Shown one piece after another: positions 10,985-21,319 of a stretch of DNA of 64,000 bases. Location of the stretch: contig JAYWVB010000021.1 in the NCBI GenBank assembly GCA_039881045.1, positions 310,001-374,000 on the forward strand, in the 5' to 3' direction. The notes below the pieces were generated by a model that was not told the DNA's origin, did no database searches, and saw only the letters and a program-made list of their open reading frames with translations. Numbering within the stretch: the stretch's first letter is position 1; every line of letters starts with the position of its first letter. Both the position numbers and the translations under genes were made by a program. The DNA comes from Chaetomium olivaceum. Taxonomy: Eukaryota; Ascomycota; Sordariomycetes; Sordariales; Chaetomiaceae.

Positions 10985-12915
10985 ATGATGGACCCCGACC
11001 GCGAAGAAGTCCAGCAAACCCTCTCGCTCATTGAGGATCTTGACCTGCCACACCCAACAGACTCCTTACTCTCTTTTTTCGTCACGGAGGCCGTCCACCC
11101 CGTTCAGGCCGCGCGTTATGTAAAATATAGACTGTCGACGGGCAAGGCTCGTCCTGTCGTGACTGACTGGATCTACATCGTTGAATCTGGTGAGCGTCTC
11201 TGCCCGTCGTGCTGCCAGTTTCCTTGGCTGACGGTCTCTAGTGGTTAGGTATGGGCGTCCCCGGCCTCCGCCGGACGCCAAAACGCAGCAGGAGATCAGA
11301 AGACGGGATGGAAACAGGTGTTGCATCACTGGCAAGGCTGGTACTCTCTGGGATCCTTTGGTTGTCGTGTCTGTTCTTCCTATTCCCCACCGCTGGGCTG
11401 TCAACAAGGTGCGTGAATGTCGTTTGATTTTGCTAGTTTCTTAGGGATCTGCTAACCACGCCGATGCCAAAGCCTCGGATTTTGGACATGCTCGGGGCAT
11501 TCTTTACTCCACAGTATCGGGACTGGTGGCTCTCACAGGTCGAAGATCCTGAACTGCTGCCTCACTGTCTCAGTCACTGGCTAGTTCGAAAATCAGCTGC
11601 CGAAGCGTTTGCACGGGGTATTGTTATCTTGAACAGGCGGCTGCCGTCTATGATCGAGGTGAGATTGGACATGGCACAAGCCCCCCTACCATCTTCGACT
11701 GATCCCTAGACTGACTATTGACGCCCGCAACCGAAGTATGAAGTCCAGCCAATCCTCATTGGGCCTGAGGAGCCATTGGGAGTCGAAGGCCCCTACGCGC
11801 TCCTAGGTGATCACTCACGCTCGGGCATCATGACGGTAGATCCACACTTCATCGGCACTCAAGCTCAGCTAGCAAGGAGCATCCGATATATCGAACTTGC
11901 GCAAACCATCGCGCCTCACATCTTTTCCCCTCCTCACCACCCCGCCTCTCCCACCACCACAGATACCACCATCAAGCTTGCAAAGCCACACTTCCCCAAC
12001 CTCGTCCCCTCACAACCCCAACCGCTCCTCACAATCCTCCACCCCCTCCTCCGCTTCTCCGCCCGCGCCTTCTTCTCCGCTTTCCGCTCCCTCCCCGCGC
12101 GCTTCCGCAAGCTCACCTACGACCTGCTCCGCACGCTCGGCGACCTGCTCTACGGCGTGCCCGACCCGACCTACTACGTGCGCCGTCTCCCCTTCGGGCT
12201 CTACCTCAAGTACCGCAGCGAAGCCGACCTCGCGCGCAACGAGTTCAACGCGCTCTCACGCATCCACCGCGAGACCTCCATCCCGGCCCCGCAGCCCCTC
12301 GACCTCATCGCCGACGAGGAGGAGGACAACGCCTACTTGCTCATGACCCGCCTGCCCGGCCACCCGCTGTGGCGGTGCGAGGAGCTCTTTTCCGACCCCG
12401 ACTGCGAGGACATCGTCGCGCAGCTGCGCGGCTATGTGGCGCAGCTGCGGGCGCTGCCGCGCGCCCGCGCCGACGGCGGCGTCCTGAACCCCCACATGGT
12501 CATCTGCAATACCCTCGGGGGCGCGTGCAGGGAGCATCGGATCCGGGAGGCGGCGCCCGTGGGGCCGTTCGCGGACGAAGCGGCGTTTAGCAGGTGTTTG
12601 AGGTTGGGGGACGACCCGGCGCGGAGGGGGCATAGGGTGGTGTTTACGCATGCGGATTTGAGCCCGAGGAATATTTTGGTGGAGAGGGTTGGGAGGGGGG
12701 ATGGGACGGCAGGGTGGCGCGTGACGGGGATTGTGGATTGGGAGACGGCGGGGTATTATCCCGAGTATTGGGACTATACGAAGGCGTTGTTTGGGGGGAG
12801 GAGGTGGAGGAGGAGGTATGTTGGAATGGTGCATCGGGTGTTTGCGGCGTTTGGGGACTATTCGAGGGAGTTGGATGTAGAGAGGAGGAGTTGGGAGTTG
12901 GGAGATGGTGTATAA
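10985..12915 (+). CDS. HNH-nuclease-like / aminoglycoside-phosphotransferase-fold fusion protein
   Basis: Four exons (10985-11189, 11242-11408, 11473-11658, 11737-12915) splice into 1737 nt, encoding 578 residues without a frame break. The N-terminal part has an HNH-type core, RRRDGNRCCITG, followed by a histidine about 20 residues on (PIPHRW). A segment containing LGDHSRSGIMTVDP links it to a phosphotransferase/choline-kinase fold. The kinase part shows FGLYLKYR (nucleotide-binding side), the catalytic loop FTHADLSPRNILV and the metal site IVDWETAGYYPEYWDY, so it keeps its catalytic residues. A similar architecture occurs, as far as I recall, in other filamentous fungi but has no assigned function. 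What it phosphorylates or cuts cannot be read from the sequence. Codon use shifts to strongly G-ending codons after about 12600. Confidence 0.85.
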
Positions 12916-13284
12916 GATATTGGCAAGTGGTGAGGTCGCGGGGTGTAAGTTGTGTGTAAGGGGGGGTTAAGGCAGCAGAATAGGCCGATATGACAGTGGG
13001 AAACACGAGCGTGAAGTTTGAAATTTCAATGTTTTTATTGGACAGGGACGAGGGACAAGGTAAGTGGATGGATTGGATTGGGGGTGTTTGCCTTGTTGTC
13101 CCGGACTTGAGCAACCAACAACGGACTTGGCAAGTCACCAACCAACCCCCGACTCGAAAGCTTAAACCAACATCAACAATAAACAATAACAACCACAACA
13201 CAACTTCGAACCAGGCGCCCATCCACCTGTACACGGCCCCCAGAAGAACGCCAAAAAAGCTTCACCTGCCAGCAAAATCCCACC
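12916..13284. other. intergenic
   Basis: Spacer between two plus-strand genes; the last 100 bases are rich in AAC and CAA triplets, as in many fungal leaders. No coding sequence is supported. Confidence 0.55.
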
Positions 13285-14220
13285 ATGGAAATCCCTACTG
13301 CACCCTCCGCAGCGGCAGCAGAGCCCAACCAACCCACCACCACCACCACCACCACCACTCCTCCCCCCACCGACTTCCCAACCACCATCATCCCCCCCAC
13401 CGGCCAGCACACCCACACCGTCATTTTCCTCCACGGCCGCGGCGACAACACCAGATCCTTCACGCGCGCCCTGCACAACTGGCACTCATCACAGGGCACC
13501 ACGCTCTTCCACGAGTTCCCCACCGTCCGCTGGGTCTTCCCGCAGGCGCCCGTCCGCCCCGTCGCCAGCACAGCCGACCAGTTCCGCCCGCACATCTGCC
13601 CGCAGTGGTTTGACGTGTGGACGCCCAGCGACTTTTCCCTCCGCGAGGAGGTGCAGCTGGAGGGCCTGCGCGAGAGCGTGCCCGCGCTGCGGCGGCTGAT
13701 CAAGCGCGAGGCGGAGGAGGAGGAAGGGTTGCGGGGACGGTGGGATCGGGTCGTGCTGGCGGGGATTAGCATGGGTGCGGCGGTGGGCGCGCATACGCTG
13801 TTTAATCTGGAGGTGCCGGCCGGGGGTGGGGGCAGGTTGGCGGGGTTTATGGGTTTCTGTGCGCGCTGTCCGTTTGCGGGGAGGGATTTGGAGGGGATGA
13901 GGGAGGTGTTGGATTTGGAGGGGGCGCCGGAGGGTGGGGAGAATGGGGTGTTGAGGGCGACGCCGGTGTTGTTGGAGCATAGCCAAGGGGATCCGTTGGT
14001 GATGGTTGAGAGGGGGAGGGGGTTGAGGGATACGCTGAGAGGGTTCGGGGCGCAGGTGGAGTGGAGGGAGTATGAGGGGGGCGCGCACTGGTTCCATGAG
14101 CCGGAGGGTCTGGATGACGTTATTGTGTTTTTGAAGAAGATTCTTGGGGATGACGGGGAGGTGGAGGGAGCGGTAGGTGGAAGTGGCACGGCCGAGTCTG
14201 GGGCCATGAATTTGTCCTGA
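13285..14220 (+). CDS. acyl-protein thioesterase / carboxylesterase-like alpha/beta hydrolase
   Basis: Intronless, 311 residues. It has the layout of the phospholipase/carboxylesterase (APT1-like) family, which hydrolyses short esters or thioesters, probably in the cytosol because no signal peptide is present. Visible parts: FLHGRGDN (oxyanion-hole loop, about residue 51), the nucleophile elbow GISMG (about 163-167), the acid in SQGDPLV (about 236) and the catalytic histidine in GGAHWF (about 271). A poly-threonine run from a CAC repeat (13342-13361) lies before the fold and is probably disordered. A long antisense open frame over this gene (13173-14474) is a by-product of its G/C-biased third positions. 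It could also be a fungal serine hydrolase of unknown substrate. Confidence 0.88.
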   Translation: MEIPTAPSAAAAEPNQPTTTTTTTTPPPTDFPTTIIPPTGQHTHTVIFLHGRGDNTRSFTRALHNWHSSQGTTLFHEFPTVRWVFPQAPVRPVASTADQFRPHICPQWFDVWTPSDFSLREEVQLEGLRESVPALRRLIKREAEEEEGLRGRWDRVVLAGISMGAAVGAHTLFNLEVPAGGGGRLAGFMGFCARCPFAGRDLEGMREVLDLEGAPEGGENGVLRATPVLLEHSQGDPLVMVERGRGLRDTLRGFGAQVEWREYEGGAHWFHEPEGLDDVIVFLKKILGDDGEVEGAVGGSGTAESGAMNLS

Positions 14221-14569
14221 GAATGGAGTGGGAACCCAAAGTAGACCTTAGATGTTATTGCGTGCCTAAATGGGTACATTTCAGAATGATGGAAACTAAG
14301 CAGAAGAGTAACTAGTCGTTCCTGTTTTCTTTTCCTGTCCATTGTAGTAGCTCCTGGAGAAACTAGGTTATGGACTGTCTTGTGGCTTTCTGAGAATAGC
14401 TTTTCCGAGGACATCAGTCTAGCTAAAGTGAGCGTGGGCAGAGTGAGAAATGTTACGCCACCATACAACGACAAGGTTCAATAACGGCTATATAGTCACT
14501 CAAGTGTAGTAGACAGCAACGGGGTTCATAAACATTCCATCACACGAGTACCACCAGTTCTGAGAATTA
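14221..14569. other. intergenic, convergent
   Basis: Lies between the 3' end of the esterase (plus) and the remnant of the CorA-family gene (minus). No further signal seen. Confidence 0.5.
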
Positions 14570-15405
14570 CTACTCGAGGTTGAAGGGTTGACAATCACGC
14601 GAGACATCATCTTCGGCTTCATGCGTGTCAAGATGCTCAGGCGTCGATATCCCTTCCGGCGGCACGGCGTTTGCCCTCTCATCCAGAACCCAACACCATA
14701 GTTGGTCAACCATGATAAGGCGGCTACTGCGATGAGCCCTTTGTCTGCCACTTTGTTCCACCACAATCCTGGTCCACTTGGAAATAGCCTGGTCACTGTC
14801 CCTGGTGCTTGTATTTCAGTGAAGAATGATAGAACTGGTCAGCGTTCTCCGGGGATGAAGCGTCTTCTCCAATATGATATAATCACGAGCCAGTGTCCAT
14901 TCCATCTTCGCTCGTTCCATGCTCGGCCCTTCGTAATCTAAAGAAAATGACGCGGGCATCTTCTTGTACATATCAGATAGGAACCTGTGCTTAAGAACCG
15001 AATCCCAGTTCATGAATGGGACCTGCTGGTCAGAATGCGGGGTTTAAGACTTGATTAGTCTAATGGCGTAGTGGGGAACCCGGCAAAGACGCTGCCCGAA
15101 TCACTGTAACAGGTTTCGGCAACTTACTTATAATGCAAGTACGGGCTGCTGCCGGAACATCAGCATTACTGTCCTGCGGTTGGTGGCTACTAGAGGGTAT
15201 ACGAGCTTTTGGTCGAATTTCTCCTTTTCGCCGGGCTCATCTTCTTGGTCGGGCTCACCCACCTGGTTTGGTTCCTTTTCTTGGCCAGAACCATTGCCTT
15301 GGTGGTCGAGTTCATCCTCCGCTCGGTCGGATTCGACATGCACATTCGATTCCGAAGGTGTCCCAGACGCTGATGGACCATCGTCCCAGGGATTTGGGTG
15401 TTGAG
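14570..15405 (-). pseudogene. truncated, frame-shifted relative of fungal CorA-like membrane proteins
   Basis: Minus-strand pieces recall the N-terminal half of a large fungal family whose C-terminus is a CorA-like two-helix membrane domain. Reading order: an acidic segment (about 15405-15140) ending SSPYLHY, a GT-AG intron (about 15126-15029), then PFMNWDSVLKHRF and TLHPRRTLDQ. After a needed +1 base near 14840 the frame continues as TSTRDSDQAISKWTRI and MVDQLWCWVLDE. The frame stops at 14570 with no membrane segment or CorA tail behind it. The 5' boundary is uncertain because an in-frame TGA lies just upstream and no ATG is available. I read it as a decayed or truncated copy. The family link rests on remembered motifs, not an alignment. 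Confidence 0.55.
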
Positions 15406-16429
15406 TGATCGAATCGGATCATCCTTGCCCGCAGTTCAAGAGGGCAATCTCCGATCGGTAGCACACCGACTTCGGACTTCCCATAAACTTGAGATCTCAA
15501 CAAACATGCTGGCGTTTCGCCGAGGGGCCGTGAGGCAGCATATGCCCGCATATTCACAATACATTCCAAGCGTGCCGGCCGCAGGCAAAAAGCCATTTCG
15601 TGCTGAGGCAGCATCCAGTGGCGCGGCATGTGAGGAGTAACCTGTGATTGGCTATGGTCGATTCCTCTCACAGAACCAGAACCGAGGGCAAACTGGCATA
15701 CTGGCAAGGCAAGGTTCTTACACAGCAGAGGCCGCCATAGGTGGCCCGGGGTTTGAGCCCAGCCGTTTCATCTTTACCCCCGAAAGGCTGAAATCCAAGC
15801 CCTGAGCTGAACCACGGTTCGGGATGCGACAGGACGGGAACGCTCGACATTGATAGTATTTGATATCGAGAAGGACGAGGCAGATGTTGGACAAGGCACG
15901 AAGCAAAAGGTCTATTGCTTCATTTGTTCCACAGAAGAGAGTGGGAAGAGAATGACCAGGGTGTCAGCGACCATCTTATAGACAGTATCGTTTTAGTAGA
16001 GGGCAAGGAAGCCGGGGCGTTTAGGCGTGTTGGGGCAGCAGACTGTTTCTCGGTTGCAGCATTTGATGCTGTGCCGGATGTGATGGTTGAAATTCTCTGA
16101 TGAGACTTGGTGGTAAATTTGCTCTTTCCTGGCATATGTGGGAATGGCATTTACATGTAAGGTACATTTGGGCCACCACTGCACTGCAGCTCAAAGGAGG
16201 CGCTCGGGCCACTCATTAATCTTAGGCTGCTACCTAGTTAATTACAAACAGGTACCTAAGCATCATGCCCTTCGAACTCTTCCTCTTGCTCGCAAGCAAT
16301 TGTGAATGCCAGAGAGCTCTGCAATGGCTTCCGGAACGACCCTCAATTGCCTGGGGCCGACTGTCCCCCTCAATGGGACGAGCCATTCTGAGGAGCTGGT
16401 ACTTCTGTTTTCCTTTTTCACATGAATAA
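15406..16429. other. non-coding stretch
   Basis: About 1 kb with only short unconvincing open frames. Near 16228-16260 there are two cctag/taccta-type motifs related to the palindrome at 22298. No gene, RNA or transposon end is recognisable. Confidence 0.5.
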
Positions 16430-17627
16430 ATGACGACTGCTAACTGTTCCCAGCTTTCACCCAGCATTTCAACGATTGAGGACGTCATTGACGCCATCGC
16501 CAGCTTCCGCGAACGAGGTACAGAACCGAGCCTCAAATTCCATTGGGAGGCAAGCAAGGTAGAGGACCTTTCTGAAAAGCTGAATGCCAAGCTGGCCGAA
16601 CTGGGCCAACCGAAAGGTCCGACGGTTCGAATACGACTACGAAACTGAGACGGTACATCTCGACATTATGGGTGAATCTGTGGTGCATTCCGAGGCCCAA
16701 AATGGGCTCAAAGAGTATCTCGAAGATTGTCTTGCAGATTCGTGGTCCCCTACGATTGAACCCGAAATCTTTCGGTTAATACAGTCCGTGAAGCACCGAG
16801 GTACGGCCAACATCAAGCACGAAGCCAAACTTTGGAAGCAGCCCGACGTTTCATTTGGCGTCATCCATACGCTTCCACCCCTAGTTTGCGAGGTTTCCTA
16901 GAGCGAGACCCGACAGCATGTGGTGAGCAAGGCGCGCGATTACATCGGCTTGTCGGACGGCAAGATCCAGGCCGTGCTCATCCTCCACCTTCAGTACCCC
17001 AACTTGACGAAGGCATGGGTCAGCCTCCTGGTTGCGAACGGCCCTCCAGACCACTTGATCCACAATCATGTGCTCTACTTTGACGACAACCTCGACCAAC
17101 AGCCTGCTGGACAAGTCGGTCTTTACTTGTCAGACTTTGTTGGTTTAGCTGGTGTACCAGCGGCTTATTGCCGTCCCTCAGCCGCTGACTTGGATGTTGG
17201 GATTACGAGGTTTGCCGGTTTTCTCTTCTCTTCAAAATTGGATCAAGTCTAACAAATACTTTAATAGAAACCCCACGGTTATCGTCAGCTGACGTATGAT
17301 AAACTGAGGGCCATTTTTCGTTGGGCTCGCTATGTACACGACCCAGCAAAATTTACCATCGAGCTTGGCGACGAACACCAAAACTCGCGCCTAAACGCAC
17401 GCCGGGATGCGGCTGAAAAGGACAGGGAGTTGGAGTGGCGGCGAAGCGAGTTGGAACAGAAGAATCGCGAGTTGGAACAGAAGAATCGCGAGTTGGAACA
17501 GAAGAATCGCGAGTTGGAACAGAAGAATCGCGAGTTGGAACAGAAGGATCGCGAGTTGGAACAGAAAAATCGCGAGTTGGAACTGCAGCGCGTGGAGCTG
17601 GAACGCCGTGCGCATGGTGGTGCATGA
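16430..17627 (+). pseudogene. Uma2/PD-(D/E)XK-like fungal protein with coiled-coil tail, interrupted
   Basis: The frame starts near 16430, shifts by one base near 16605, meets an in-frame TAG at 16899-16901, resumes, and after an intron near 17210-17270 ends at 17627. The middle part has the look of the Uma2 / PD-(D/E)XK restriction-fold family: QPDVSF, then PPLVCEV, then ARDYIGLSDGKIQAVLILHL. The TAG replaces what looks like a conserved tyrosine just after CEVS. The C-terminal half reads KPHGYRQLTYDKLRAIF and leads into seven copies of the heptad ELEQKNR, a textbook coiled coil. No substrate or role is known to me. The nonsense codon suggests a real pseudogene; a spliced or corrected version could still be functional. 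The start codon is uncertain. Confidence 0.5.
17448..17582. repeat. 21-bp tandem repeat encoding a heptad coiled coil
   Basis: Six units of 21 bp (17448, 17469, 17490, 17511, 17532, 17553) plus a partial seventh. The first four are identical and the fifth and sixth each differ by one base. Each unit encodes one heptad, with Leu and the charged flanks in fixed positions. Near-identity at the DNA level indicates recent expansion by slippage or unequal exchange. Confidence 0.95.
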
Positions 17628-19748
17628 AGAGGTGGAGCGGTGTGGAGCCGGAAGGACGCTTGGAGGACGAGTTAAGGTAGGAGGAAGGGAAACAACCTGT
17701 AAGAATAGATCTGTGAGACAAGTCTAGAGCGAGTAACGAAGGGCATATTGTGGTCATGGAGTTGGAAACTCTGGATGTGTGTGTCAGGGGACAGCGACAA
17801 CCATATACGCAAAGCCGACTCTCACTCCGTCTCGAGTTGGCTCGTCTACCACGAATAACTGTGACATTTGCTTCTTCTCTCCTCAAGGGCGGCTTCCAGT
17901 AGAAAGGAGTATGAAAGAGGTATAGTATATATATATGGTATATAAGAATGCCCGGGAGGTAGCAGGCGAAAGCGAAACCTCTCAAAAGCCACGATGTTGT
18001 TTGTCTTCGTATTTGGAACTTGACAGAGTTTTCGATTCGATTCCAGCAGCTGACGTCAATGAAGCGTCGTGACGAGCTGTGTTAAGCTCAGCTACTTTGA
18101 GGATCAACGCTGGACGTTACCGATGCTAAATCATCCATGTCATAGACAGCTATGTAGATCACATGCGTATGAGAGAAAGCGCCTTTCGTTGACCATAAAA
18201 ACAAGATGTCTCGCGAAATCAAGCCGAGCTGCCGAGACGCCGTTGCTTGGCACGAGGATTTGAAAGAAATACTGGGCGGGAGCTCTCTGTAGCTACAAGC
18301 TACCTACTGTAACTAACTTCTTAAGTTCCTTCAGGCGGCAAAGACCGGTGGCTTCTATACGAAGTACAGCTGCTGCAACAATGGCACATGGAAGGCCACT
18401 TTGCTCCGGAATTCAATTTTGGGCTCTTCGCGGGCTCCCGTCCCGAGGTGTGTCGGTGAAACGGGTACAGGTGGGTCATCATGTGAAGCGCGTTGCGGTT
18501 AAATCGATGTCGAAATGACGTCGGGATAGGCGGTCAGCTGGCTGGTCGAGGCTGCTTCCGGCTGAAATGCCCTTGGAAAGGGCGTGCTGCGCCCCCCCTG
18601 TGGCCCCATCGGCCTTGGCGCCGTAGCCGAGCCACAAAACAACAGTGGCAAACTGAAACGAACAGCTTTTGGGCCGGGCCTGGTTGAGCCTGGGAGCCTG
18701 GGAGCCTGGTCGCTGGGCCTACGGGATTCGTATCAAAATGATGTCCCTGCTATGTTTAGAACGGCCAACATCGGGCGGCCGGCGGTGAGCTGGGAATAGG
18801 AAGGACCGGGCCGCGGCTGAAGATGGACATTGAGTTTCTGAACGTGGCATCCGTGTTGTTGAGTTCAGACGGCGGTGACCTGCAAAGAGGTTTCAGACGC
18901 GTGTGGAAAAGCAAGGGGGGGATTCGAGGCATTTGTTGAACTCTGCACCAGGGGTCTGACCCAAGTGCGTTTCCGGTGCCGCGTGCATGTACCTTCGTAC
19001 TTGTACTGTGTACTGTGTTGTGTCCATACCAACCTGGAACTCTTGTGTGTCAAGGTGTGTCTGTTCTCTGTGTGGCGGGTGCGAGGTCATGTCTGGCAGC
19101 TGGCGGTGTGCTTTTGTGCGCATCAGCGCCCTTACGCAAGTTCGGCTTGTTGGCCAACCAGAGCCGGCCGATAAACATCCATGGGCACACCGATCTGGGC
19201 CGTGGCGATCGCGGTGGTGGGGTGTCGGGGGCTATCGGAGGGGCCGGCGGGCCGGAAAACGTCGCTAATAGTCGCTAATAATAAAGTGACAAAACTCGAA
19301 AACCCCTCATTGGGCTGCAAGTGTCTCGCCCATCACAGGCCGTATTTGAACATATTCCTGCAGAGGCGCGATTGGCGAAGGGGGTACAAGGGATGGATGA
19401 ATTGGGCACGTCGCGTGTTGAGGCCGTCTGGTCAGGGCCGCCAGGGACCCGGCAAGGCCTAGTGGCAGCAACAAAGGCCTCGATGTTTGGAAATGTGCCC
19501 CACGGCCCCGCCACTCCCCCCCATGCGGGGCCCCTCCGAGCCGTCGCCGATAAAATTCCCTCGGTCCCTGCATTGAAATGTGACTCTTTTCGCAACTGCC
19601 CAAGTCTTCTGCCGTCACTTATTTGATTTCCTTGTTTTTTGTTGCCTGCATTCAGAAACAAACAACAAAACCATATTTTACGGATTCGTCCCCCTTTCTA
19701 TACTAGATACCCCAGTTTCCCAAACACAACAACAGTAACACCGCAATC
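17628..19748. other. long non-coding stretch and glutamine synthetase upstream region
   Basis: About 2.1 kb with no credible gene. It contains an AT-rich run tatatatatggtatataa near 17927-17944 and G/C-rich low-complexity sequence at 18580-18720. The last 600 bases carry GATA-type motifs. Open frames on both strands here have no recognisable domains. Confidence 0.6.
19169..19553. promoter_or_regulatory. candidate AreA/NIT2 GATA-factor sites upstream of glutamine synthetase
   Basis: Three matches to the HGATAR consensus of the nitrogen regulator AreA/NIT2: cgataa at 19169-19174, its complement ctatcg at 19232-19237, and cgataa at 19548-19553. Glutamine synthetase genes of filamentous fungi are nitrogen-regulated, so the sites are plausible. 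Such short motifs also occur by chance. Confidence 0.4.
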
Positions 19749-21319
19749 ATGGTATGGTCACCTCGAATCTCGGCTTGCTGTGGCCCCACTTGCTAACAAA
19801 ACTTCTTTTCGCAGGCGACATCAGAAACATCAATTTCCCGGTCAGAGATCGTAAGCACCAACCTGGCACACGAACAAGATCTCTGAGCGCAGTATTAACG
19901 TGCCACCGCGATTAGGTCAACAACTACACCTCTCTCGACCAGAAGGGCATCGTCATCGCCGAATACGTCTGGATTGATGCCGAGGGCAACAACCGGTCCA
20001 AGACTCGCGTACGCACCCCCGAACCTCCCGGAACTCGAATTGAAATCATACAGATAGCTGACTTAGCTTGCAGACCCTCGAGCCTCGCGAAGATGGCAAG
20101 CAGTGGGACGTTGATACATTACCCATCTGGAACTTCGACGGGAGTTCCACCGCCCAGGCGCCTGGCGAGAACTCGGACGTCTACCTCCGCCCCTGTGCCG
20201 TCTACCCTGACCCCTTCAGGAAGGGCAACAACATCCTGTACGTTTTCAAGCTTGGGAGAAAGCCAGTGGTACCTACATGAGGACTGCGCTAACACGCCAC
20301 CAGTGTCCTGACAGAGTGCTGGAACCATGACGGGACCCCTAACAAATACAACTTCCGCCACGAGTGCGCCAAGCTCATGCAGGCACATGCCGAGACAGTA
20401 CCCTGGTTCGGTCTGGAGCAGGAGTACACTCTTCTTGACCTGAACGACAAGCCGTACGGCTGGCCCCAGAACGTATGTTGCTGTCCGCTCGGAACTTGGA
20501 GGCTTTGAAAAACTGACCCTCTTCTTCATAGGGTTTCCCCGCTCCCCAAGGCCCATATTACTGCGGCGTCGGCGCTGGCCGTGTTGTTCAGCGCGATATC
20601 GTCGAGAGCCATCTGCGCGCCTGTATCTACGCCGGCGTCAAGATCTCGGGCACCAACGCCGAGGTCAGCAAGTCACAATGGGAGTTCCAGGTCGGCCCTT
20701 GCGTCGGCATCAGCAGTAAGTTTGCATTGGGTGTCGCACCCTCGAGAAGAGTTACTAACTTGAGACTCAGTGGGTGACGATCTCTGGATCGCCCGTTACA
20801 TCCTCTCCCGCGTCGCTGAGGACTTCGGTGTCAAGGTTTCGCTGCACCCCAAGCTCATCCCTGGCGACTGGAACGGCGCCGGCATGCACAGCAACTTCTC
20901 GACCCAGGAGATGCGCGAGGAGGGTGGCATGAAGGCCATCGAGGCCGCCATCAAGAAGCTGGAGGGTCGCCATTTGGAACACATCGCCGTCTACGGCGAG
21001 GACAACGAGAAGCGCCTCACTGGCCGCCACGAGACTGGCGCCATTGACTCATTTACCTAGTATGTTCACCCGCCGCTGCCTGCACCAAACAACAGTTTAG
21101 ACTAACCGAATTTTAGTGGCGTTGCTAACCGCGGCGCATCCATCCGCATTCCTCGGGAAGTCGCTGCCAAGGGCTGCGGTTACTTCGAGGACCGCAGGCC
21201 CGCCAGCAACGCCGATCCTTACCGTGTCACCGGCATCCTCATGGAGACGTATGTATCCTTCTGATTACTAGTCACGGTGCTTTAGCTAACCTCCGCGTAG
21301 GATTTATGGAGCCGTCTAA
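19749..21319 (+). CDS. glnA: glutamine synthetase (eukaryotic type GSII)
   Basis: Makes glutamine from glutamate, ammonia and ATP; cytosolic, normally an octamer or decamer of two rings. Nine exons: 19749-19751, 19815-19850, 19916-20008, 20074-20237, 20304-20472, 20532-20715, 20771-21059, 21117-21248 and 21301-21319. They total 1089 nt, giving 362 residues with no frame break. The first coding exon is only the ATG. Landmarks include WNFDGSSTAQAPGENSD (the beta-grasp/substrate signature), FGLEQEYTL (metal-binding glutamates), NAEVSKSQWEFQVGP, PGDWNGAGMHSNFST (ATP site) and NRGASIRIPR near the C-terminus. Length and motif order match fungal GSII exactly. The long leader and GATA-type motifs upstream fit nitrogen control. 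This is one of the few multi-exon genes in the window with no lesion. Confidence 0.98.

Noticed and set aside
13173..14474. 433-codon antisense open frame over the esterase
   Set aside because: The sense strand encodes a clear hydrolase with its catalytic triad; the antisense frame is a result of G/C-biased codon positions.
17448..17582. CRISPR-like array
   Set aside because: The units are directly adjacent with no spacers and encode a heptad repeat; this is a minisatellite in a eukaryotic gene.
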